Under the pieces are notes generated by a model that searched no databases, was not told the DNA's origin, and was given only the letters and a program-made list of their open reading frames with translations. The position numbers were made by a program, and so were the translations under genes. Source: Actinomycetota bacterium (GTDB lineage Bacteria > Actinomycetota > Thermoleophilia > Solirubrobacterales > Thermoleophilaceae). From it: a DNA stretch of 11,242 nucleotides. The stretch covers positions 1-11,242 of the forward strand of contig VAXR01000078.1 in the NCBI GenBank assembly GCA_005885165.1, given 5' to 3'. Below are positions 6,231 to 11,242 of the stretch, in pieces; positions within the stretch are counted from its first letter, which is position 1; the number at the start of each line of letters is the position of its first letter.

Positions 6231-7856
6231 ATGCGCTGGTGGGGGTGGGGGGAGCCGGCGCAGCCGGTGACCGTCTCCGACGCCGGGTCGCGCTTCATCC
6301 TCGGCCGCGTCGGGATGACCGGCTGGGCAAGCCGCCGCCCGGTCGATCTCGACGCCGTGCGGCTGCCCGATCCGGCCGTGTCCGACGATGTCGTCCGCGC
6401 GCTGCGCGAGGCGGTTGGCGACGATCACGTCCTGCTCGATCGCGCGAGCCGGGTCGGCCACGCCGCGGGGCGCAGCTACCCCGACCTGGTGCGGCTCCGC
6501 GCGGGAGGGCTCGACGTGGCGCCGGACGCGGTCGTGTCGCCCGGCTCGGACGAGGAGGTGGCCCGGGTGCTGTCGATATGCGACCGAGAGGGCGTCGCGA
6601 TCGTGCCGTTCGGGGGCGGTACGAGCGTGGTCGGCGGCGTTGACGCCCTCCGGGGCGGCTTCGACGCCGCGATCTCGCTCGACCTGGCGCGCTTGGACCG
6701 GCTCGAGACGGACGCCCGCTCGCTGACCGCGACCCTCGGGGCAGGGTTGCCCCTACGGACGGCGGAGGCCAAGCTCGAGGCCCGCGGGTTCACGCTCGGT
6801 CACTTCCCCCAGTCCTTCGAGTTCGCGTCGATCGGCGGCTGCGTAGCCACTCGCTCGGCGGGCCAGGCCTCCACGGGCTACGGGCGGATCGACGAACTCG
6901 TGGTTGGGCTGCGGATGGTCGCGCCGGCGGGTACGGCCGAGGTTAGGACCGTTCCCGCCTCGGCCGCCGGGCCGTCGATCCGCGAGCTGCTGGTGGGGTC
7001 TGAGGGCGCGCTTGGCGTGATCACCGAGGCCACCCTGGACGTCCGGCCGCTACCCGACGCGCGGCGCTACGAGGGCTGGTCCTTCCGCGGGTTCGCGGCC
7101 GGCGTCGAAGCGTTCCGCGGCCTGGAGCAGGAGCACGGAAGGCCGGACATCGCGCGGCTGTCGGATGAGGAGGAGACGGAGCTGGCCGTCGCGTTGTCGA
7201 ACACGGGGTCGGCGGGGGATCGCGCCGCCCGCGCGTACCTGAAGGCGCGAGGGCACGGCCGCGGCTGCCTCGTGATCCTGGGCTTCGAGGGGAACGAGCG
7301 GGACGTGGCCGGCAGGGCCGCACGCTGCCGCGGCATCCTCCGCGCGCACGGCGGGTTGTCGCTGGGCCGCAATCCCGGCCGCGCCTGGGTTCGGACGCGC
7401 TACCTCGCGCCGTACCTGCGCGACGTCCTGATAGACGGCGGGCTCCTCGTGGAGACGCTCGAGACCGCCACCACCTGGTCGCGGCTCGAGGAGCTGCACG
7501 CCGCGGTGGGGGACGCTCTCCGCGGCTCTCTGGCCGAGCCCGGCACGAGGCCGATCGTGGGCTGCCACGTGTCGCACCTCTATCCCTCCGGGGCCTCGCT
7601 CTACTTCACGTTCATGGCCCGCGCCCACGAGGGCGCGGAGCTCGACCAGTGGCGCGCGGCCAAGGAGGCCGCCATGCGCACGATCCTCGACCACGGCGGG
7701 ACGATCACCCACCACCACGCCGTCGGCCGCGATCACGCTCCCTGGATGCGCGAGGAGATCGGGGAGCTCGGCGTGGCCGCTCTGCGGGCGGCCAAGGAGC
7801 GCTTCGACCCGAACGGGATCATGAACCCCGGGAAGCTGCTGCCGCCGGAGAGCTAG
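6231..7856 (+). CDS. FAD-binding oxidase, alkyldihydroxyacetonephosphate synthase-like
   Basis: A flavoprotein of the vanillyl-alcohol oxidase/GlcD fold, 541 residues from this ATG. It has an FAD_binding_4 domain (about 90-275) with the pyrophosphate loop PFGGGTSVVGG (126-136), TLGHFPQSFEFASIGG (188-203) and LVGSEGALGVITEA (254-267). A C-terminal FAD-oxidase cap follows, ending in RFDPNGIMNPGKLL (524-537). Three features favour the AGPS subfamily over D-lactate or glycolate dehydrogenases: the N-terminal MRWWGWGEP (AGPS proteins have a similar WNGWG stretch), a Tyr in SLYFTF (458), and the His trio H494-H495-H496, which matches the catalytic histidines of AGPS. AGPS exchanges the acyl chain of acyl-DHAP for a fatty alcohol in ether-lipid synthesis; whether this protein does so is unproven. 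The start is ATG with GGAG at 6221-6224, six bases upstream. A GTG at 6210 overlapping the SRPBCC stop would add seven residues and is the alternative. Confidence 0.78.
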   Translation: MRWWGWGEPAQPVTVSDAGSRFILGRVGMTGWASRRPVDLDAVRLPDPAVSDDVVRALREAVGDDHVLLDRASRVGHAAGRSYPDLVRLRAGGLDVAPDAVVSPGSDEEVARVLSICDREGVAIVPFGGGTSVVGGVDALRGGFDAAISLDLARLDRLETDARSLTATLGAGLPLRTAEAKLEARGFTLGHFPQSFEFASIGGCVATRSAGQASTGYGRIDELVVGLRMVAPAGTAEVRTVPASAAGPSIRELLVGSEGALGVITEATLDVRPLPDARRYEGWSFRGFAAGVEAFRGLEQEHGRPDIARLSDEEETELAVALSNTGSAGDRAARAYLKARGHGRGCLVILGFEGNERDVAGRAARCRGILRAHGGLSLGRNPGRAWVRTRYLAPYLRDVLIDGGLLVETLETATTWSRLEELHAAVGDALRGSLAEPGTRPIVGCHVSHLYPSGASLYFTFMARAHEGAELDQWRAAKEAAMRTILDHGGTITHHHAVGRDHAPWMREEIGELGVAALRAAKERFDPNGIMNPGKLLPPES

Positions 7857-7859
7857 CGG

Positions 7860-8969
7860 CTACGGGCCGGTGGTCGTGCCGCCGCCGGGCACGCTGGGCG
7901 CGGTGCCCGGCGTCGTGCCCGTCCCGGTTCCGGCGCCACCCGCTCCCGTGCCCGCGCTCAGCGGCCGCATGGCGGAGATCAGGCCGCGAAGCACCGAGTG
8001 GCCGTTGTGCTGTGCCGTCTTGCGCAGGCAGGCCGGGTTGCGCTGGCAGGCGGCGTCGGGGATCGTCTCGAGCGAGACGTCGATGTAGCGGAACTTCGCC
8101 ACGTTCGACGGCAGCGGCCCCTGGCCCTGGTAGTTCCCCTGCTTGTCGGTGACCTGCGCGCCGATCGACTGGGCGTCCTTGGGGCTGTTATAGAGCCAGA
8201 CCTCGTAGGCCTCACCCTTCTTCGTGGGTGGCAGCTTGGCCTGGACCACCACGATCTTCTGCGTCCCGCGCTGCGCGATCACGGCGAGGCCCTGTCCATT
8301 CGTTCCGCCAATCGGCCGCATCTGCTCGCCGATCAGCCGCGTGGGTCCGGTGGTGGCCGTCTTGTGCTTCTTCGAGCCGCCGCCGGCGACCGAGACGATC
8401 CCGACCGTCAGCCCGGCGAGGGCGATGAGCGCGAGGCCGCCCGCGATGAGGCGCCGGCGCCTGACCGCTGCCACCGCCTCCGGCGCGAGCGGCTCCCGCA
8501 CCTTCGGCTCGGGCTCGGCAGCGGGCGGCGCCTCCGGCTCCCGGACGCGCCGTTCCCGCACCCGCTCCCGCGGGCGGGCGCGCTCGCGCTCGCGCGGGAC
8601 CTCCTCCACCGCTGCCGCGGCAGGGGCCTCCGGACGGGCGCCGTCCTCGTACATGTCGTCGAGCGAGTCGATCAGCGAGAGCGTCCAGGCCCGCGCCGCC
8701 TCCGACCGCCGCAGGTGGGCACGCGTGGCCGTGTCCTCGGCGCCCGTCTGCTGGCCGAGCACGTAATCGGCGATCTGGGCGCGGCGCTCGGGATCCACGC
8801 GCTCCGCCGTGACCGGAGCGAGGTCCGTGAGCGCCTCGCGCGCCAGCTCGCGCACTCGGGGCGTCGGGATGCCGAGCGCCTCCGAGAGCGCCTGATAACT
8901 GCGCCCACGGCGGACTACGAGCTCGATGATCGCCCGCTGCTCGGCCGGAAGCTGATCGAAGGTCGGCAC
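7860..8969 (-). CDS. Membrane protein: sigma4-like HTH, degenerate anti-sigma region, RskA-like domain
   Basis: A 369-residue single-pass membrane protein. Residues 5-50 read like sigma-70 region 4 (LPAEQRAIIELVVRRGRSYQ, then ALGIPTPRVRELA). Residues 57-107 resemble the zinc-binding anti-sigma region (IADYVLGQQ...AHLRR), but where HxxxCxxC is expected there is H85-xxx-S89-xx-A92, so zinc binding is probably lost. A charged Arg/Glu/Pro linker (about 112-172) precedes one transmembrane helix (about 174-195). Arg170-173 on its N-terminal side favours a cytoplasmic N-terminus. The outer part (about 205-338) resembles the RskA anti-sigma-K C-terminal domain: AYEVWLYN, SIGAQVTD, YIDVSLETIP and VLRG. 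C308 and C314 could form a disulfide. A Gly/Thr/Pro-rich tail ends the protein. No separate sigma gene is adjacent. Start GTG is right before the conserved domain and lacks a Shine-Dalgarno sequence. The stop is three bases from the convergent AGPS-like stop. Role inferred: membrane-anchored regulator or sigma antagonist. Confidence 0.75.
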   Translation of the reverse strand: MPTFDQLPAEQRAIIELVVRRGRSYQALSEALGIPTPRVRELAREALTDLAPVTAERVDPERRAQIADYVLGQQTGAEDTATRAHLRRSEAARAWTLSLIDSLDDMYEDGARPEAPAAAAVEEVPRERERARPRERVRERRVREPEAPPAAEPEPKVREPLAPEAVAAVRRRRLIAGGLALIALAGLTVGIVSVAGGGSKKHKTATTGPTRLIGEQMRPIGGTNGQGLAVIAQRGTQKIVVVQAKLPPTKKGEAYEVWLYNSPKDAQSIGAQVTDKQGNYQGQGPLPSNVAKFRYIDVSLETIPDAACQRNPACLRKTAQHNGHSVLRGLISAMRPLSAGTGAGGAGTGTGTTPGTAPSVPGGGTTTGP

Positions 8970-8979
8970 CGGGGGCGAA

Positions 8980-8989
8980 AGGTTAACCT
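8980..8989. promoter_or_regulatory. Palindrome AGGTTAACCT: possible bidirectional -10 element
   Basis: A perfect 10-base palindrome in the 26-base gap between two divergent genes, and AT-rich compared with its surroundings. Because of the symmetry, both strands read TAACCT, which fits TANNNT. On the plus strand the hexamer (8984-8989) ends six bases before the thioesterase GTG. On the minus strand (8985-8980) it ends ten bases before the other GTG. Both transcripts could therefore be leaderless or nearly so. No -35 boxes are clear. It could also, or instead, be an operator. Confidence 0.45.
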
Positions 8990-8995
8990 GAGCCG

Positions 8996-9406
8996 GTGAC
9001 TGCCGAGCCGCCCTTCAGCGTCGGCCTCGACCGCACCCTGGACGCGACGCTCGGCATCGAGATCCTCGAGGTCACCGCGGAGAGCGCCAGCGGCCGGATT
9101 CCGGTGGAGGACCGGATCAAGCAGCCGTTCGGCCTCGTGCACGGCGGCGCGCTGGCCGCGATCGCCGAATCGCTTTGCTCGCAGGCGACCTTCCTTGGGG
9201 TCGCCCACGAGGGGATGGTGGCGCAGGGGCTCTCCAACCACACCAGCTTCATGCGCCCGATCCTCGCCGGCACGGTGCACGCCGCGGCGCGCCGGATGCA
9301 CCGCGGCCGCACGACATGGGTCTGGGAGGTCGAGATCACCGACGACGACGACCGCCTCTGCGCCCTGTCGCGCGTGACGATGGCGGTGCGCCCGGCGCCC
9401 GCGTGA
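8996..9406 (+). CDS. Hotdog-fold thioesterase, PaaI/MenI-like
   Basis: A 136-residue cytoplasmic acyl-CoA thioesterase of the hotdog fold, at normal family length. The diagnostic stretch is FGLVHGGALAAIAES (45-59), with H49-G50-G51 and the candidate catalytic Glu58 in the central helix. It is followed by N81-H82-x-S-F-M-R-P and the strand pair GTVHAAARRMHRGRTTWVWE and LCALSRVTMAV. This pattern is that of the PaaI/YbdB/MenI group, which cleave phenylacetyl-type or 1,4-dihydroxy-2-naphthoyl-CoA thioesters. The substrate cannot be assigned, and no menaquinone or phenylacetate genes are in the window. Start GTG at 8996 is chosen because the divergent gene leaves no room upstream; it probably belongs to a leaderless mRNA. 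It converges on nadE with 12 bases between the stops. Confidence 0.85.
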   Translation: MTAEPPFSVGLDRTLDATLGIEILEVTAESASGRIPVEDRIKQPFGLVHGGALAAIAESLCSQATFLGVAHEGMVAQGLSNHTSFMRPILAGTVHAAARRMHRGRTTWVWEVEITDDDDRLCALSRVTMAVRPAPA

Positions 9407-9418
9407 TGTGGTCCCGCG

Positions 9419-11164
9419 CTAGCGCCCGAAGCGGTTCGTGATCGGCAGGCGCCGGTCGCGCCCGAACGCGCGAGTCGAGATCTTGATGCCCGGCGGCGCC
9501 TGGCGCCGCTTGTACTCGGCCAGGTCGACCATCCTGATCACCCGCTCGACGTCCTCGCGGTCGTGTCCCTCGCGCACGATCTGGTCCGCGTCGAGGTCCT
9601 CCTCGACGTAGGCGGCCAGGATCGCGTCCAGCACCTCGTAGGCGGGAAGCGACTCGTCGTCGCGCTGCTCGTAGCGGAGCTCGGCCGACGGAGGCCGCTC
9701 GAGCACCGAGGCCGGGACAAGCTCACGCCCCTCCTGCTCGTTGCGCCAGCGGACCAGCCGGTAGACGCGGCCCTTGAAGACGTCCTTCAGCACGCCGAAG
9801 CCGCCGGCCATGTCGCCGTAGAGGGTCGCGTAGCCCACCGACATCTCCGACTTGTTACCCGTGGTGAGGACCAGCCACCCGAACTTGTTCGACAGCGCCA
9901 TCACGATGTTCCCGCGCATCCGCGCCTGGAGGTTCTCCTCGGTGATGTCGGGCTCGCGGCCGTCGAAGGCCGCCTCGAGCACGCCGTCGTAGACCTTCAT
10001 CAGGCCGTCGATCGGCAGCTCGAGGAGCTCCGCGCCGAGGTTCTGGGCGATCGCTCGCGCGTCCGCGCGGGTGCCCTCCGAGGAGTAGGGCGAGGGCATG
10101 CTCACGCAGGTGACCCGCTCCGGCCCGAGGGCGGCGACCGCGATCAGGGCCGCCAGAGCCGAGTCGATGCCCCCGGACAGCGCCAGTACGACGTGCTCGA
10201 AGCCGTTCTTGTCCACGTAGTCGCGCAGGCCCGTTACTAGCGCGGAGTAGATCTCGCGGTCCTCGTCCATCGGCTCTGCGACGGGCCCCCCGACTTCCAC
10301 GCTCCCGGGAGCGGGGACCGACACCGAGGCGAGTGTGCGCGCGGGCGGGCTGTCGCTCTCCCGCTCGCGGCGTACCGCGTTGCGGTGGCGGGCGTCGCGC
10401 AGCCGCGCGGCTACGGCCGCCCCGGGGTCGATCCCGCATACGATCAGCGCCTCCTCGAACTGCGGCGCGCGGGCGAGCACCTCGCCGTCCTGGTCGACGA
10501 CGGAGCTGCAACCGTCGAAGACGAGCTCGTCCTGGCCGCCGACCAGGTTGCAGAACACGACTGTCGCGAGGTTGTCCCGCGCCCGCTGCACCAGCATCTC
10601 CTCCCGCTCGAGCGGCTTGCCGGCGTGGTACGGAGAGGCCGAGAGGTTGACGATCACCTGGGCGCCGGAGAGGGCCGCGGTCGTGGCCGGCGGGCCGGGC
10701 TCCCAGATGTCCTCGCAGATCGTGAGGCCGATCGCCACGCCGTTCAGCTCGAACAGGGCCGCGTCCGTCCCTGCCTGGAAGTAGCGCTGCTCGTCGAAGA
10801 CCCCGTAGTTCGGCAGGTACACCTTGTGGTAGACGGCCGCGACCTTCCCGTCGGCCAGGACGGCGGCCGCGTTGTAGACGTCGTCGCGGCGCTCGGGAAA
10901 GCCGACCAGCGCCACGATGTCGCGGGCCTCCCCCGCAACGTCGCGGAGGGCCTCGCCGACGGCGTCGACGAAGCTCGTCTTCAGCAGGAGGTCCTCTGGC
11001 GGGTAGCCGCTCAGGGCGAGCTCCGGGAGGACGACGAGCTGGGCGCCCTCGTCGCGGGCGCGGGCGATCGAGTCTCGGATCTTGCGCGCGTTCCCCTCGA
11101 TGTCGCCAACGGTCGCGTTCAGCTGAGCGAGCGCGACTCGCAACGGGTCGGTGCGAAGGGTCAT
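9419..11164 (-). CDS. nadE: Glutamine-dependent NAD+ synthetase
   Basis: Catalyses the last step of NAD biosynthesis: ATP-dependent amidation of deamido-NAD+ with ammonia drawn from glutamine. The 581-residue protein has two domains. The N-terminal nitrilase-type glutaminase (about 7-260) shows the catalytic triad E48 (LPELALSGYP), K114 (YHKVYLPNYG) and C150 (LTICEDIW). The C-terminal synthetase domain (about 300-575) has the ATP-binding P-loop SGGIDSALAA (330-339), SMPSPYSSEGT and the TTGNKSEMSVGYATLYGDMAGG substrate loop (434-455). A low-complexity Arg/Ser/Pro linker joins them (about 264-300). The length fits the compact two-domain bacterial form rather than the roughly 680-residue mycobacterial form. 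The ATG start directly precedes the first glutaminase strand. The gene is single, with promoter-like sequence just upstream. Confidence 0.95.
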   Translation of the reverse strand: MTLRTDPLRVALAQLNATVGDIEGNARKIRDSIARARDEGAQLVVLPELALSGYPPEDLLLKTSFVDAVGEALRDVAGEARDIVALVGFPERRDDVYNAAAVLADGKVAAVYHKVYLPNYGVFDEQRYFQAGTDAALFELNGVAIGLTICEDIWEPGPPATTAALSGAQVIVNLSASPYHAGKPLEREEMLVQRARDNLATVVFCNLVGGQDELVFDGCSSVVDQDGEVLARAPQFEEALIVCGIDPGAAVAARLRDARHRNAVRRERESDSPPARTLASVSVPAPGSVEVGGPVAEPMDEDREIYSALVTGLRDYVDKNGFEHVVLALSGGIDSALAALIAVAALGPERVTCVSMPSPYSSEGTRADARAIAQNLGAELLELPIDGLMKVYDGVLEAAFDGREPDITEENLQARMRGNIVMALSNKFGWLVLTTGNKSEMSVGYATLYGDMAGGFGVLKDVFKGRVYRLVRWRNEQEGRELVPASVLERPPSAELRYEQRDDESLPAYEVLDAILAAYVEEDLDADQIVREGHDREDVERVIRMVDLAEYKRRQAPPGIKISTRAFGRDRRLPITNRFGR

Positions 11165-11171
11165 GCGTTCC

Positions 11172-11177
11172 AGTATG
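11172..11177 (-). promoter_or_regulatory. Possible -10 element for nadE
   Basis: On the minus strand CATACT (four of six to TATAAT) lies seven bases before the nadE ATG, spacing that would place the transcript start at or next to the ATG. A GGAA three bases before the ATG is too close to be a good ribosome binding site if a longer leader existed. No -35 box is recognised. Confidence 0.3.
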
Positions 11178-11181
11178 CCCG

Positions 11182-11194
11182 GCGGAGGCTCCGC
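11182..11194. repeat. Short inverted repeat GCGGA-ggc-TCCGC upstream of nadE
   Basis: Five-base-pair arms with a three-base centre, located where the spacer upstream of the putative nadE -10 element would be. It could be an operator for a regulator of NAD synthesis, but such short GC-rich repeats occur by chance. Nothing else is recognised in the remaining 48 bases to the window edge. Confidence 0.2.
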
Positions 11195-11242
11195 GGACGG
11201 GTGACTCGGCGGGCTAGCGCCGGCGGCGGCGGTGCGAGACCG

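Noticed and set aside
4941..6461. A 506-codon open frame on the minus strand opposite MerR, apt and SRPBCC genes
   Set aside because: It lies across three well-supported plus-strand genes, has Arg/Ala/Pro-rich shadow composition, and shows no recognisable domain. Long antisense frames are expected at this GC content.
9416..9425. Palindrome GCGCTAGCGC at the nadE stop, considered as a shared terminator
   Set aside because: Stem is only five base pairs with no loop and no T-run on either side. GC-rich palindromes of this size are frequent here.
9563..10240. A 225-codon plus-strand open frame inside nadE
   Set aside because: It is the antisense shadow of the NAD+ synthetase domain, whose P-loop and substrate loop are intact on the other strand.
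1..11242. tRNA genes, CRISPR arrays, insertion sequences, attachment sites or recent transfer
   Set aside because: No cloverleaf, regular repeat, transposase or terminal inverted repeat was seen, and base composition looks uniform. I could not run a covariance-model search.

Overview
The window is about 11.2 kb of compact, very GC-rich chromosome. Gene content and order point to an actinobacterium, most likely Thermoleophilia (Solirubrobacterales-like). That placement is inferred from three things: the pgsA / RsiG-like / FHA / FtsR-like MerR order, the style of the sigma4-like/anti-sigma-like fusion protein, and probable leaderless GTG/ATG starts. There is no mobile element, CRISPR array, rRNA or recognisable tRNA. 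Almost all of the sequence is coding, and no gene-free gap exceeds 80 bases.

Layout. Bases 1-7856 are one run of ten plus-strand genes: ispG (5' end cut by the window), proS, a pgsA-type CDP-alcohol phosphatidyltransferase, a small RsiG-like protein, a zinc-ribbon/FHA protein of the GarA/OdhI type, an FtsR-like MerR regulator, apt, an SRPBCC protein and an AGPS-like FAD oxidase. (That is nine complete genes plus partial ispG if the AGPS-like gene is counted last.) Several are coupled by overlapping stop and start codons. Next comes a minus-strand gene (7860-8969) for a membrane protein that joins a sigma region-4-like helix-turn-helix to an RskA-like extracytoplasmic domain. A hotdog thioesterase diverges from it (8996-9406). 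A minus-strand glutamine-dependent NAD+ synthetase (9419-11164) closes the window.

How the genes fit together. ispG (isoprenoids), proS (tRNA charging), pgsA (phospholipids), apt (purine salvage) and nadE (NAD) are housekeeping genes. Between pgsA and apt lies a block of three regulators. One resembles the anti-sigma factor RsiG and carries a near-complete single c-di-GMP-binding signature. One is a phospho-dependent FHA switch. One is a MerR-family DNA-binding protein. This block appears to have its own promoter just behind the pgsA stop codon, overlapped by an inverted repeat.

Most interesting points: (1) the 87-residue RsiG-like protein, with E-S-R-H-D in place of E-S-R-Q-D; (2) the sigma4-like / degenerate zinc-anti-sigma / transmembrane / RskA-like fusion, in which both zinc cysteines of the HxxxCxxC motif are replaced; (3) a perfect palindrome in the 26-base divergent gap that would give a TAACCT -10 element on each strand, and a wider pattern of -10-like hexamers 6-7 bases before start codons, which suggests leaderless transcription.
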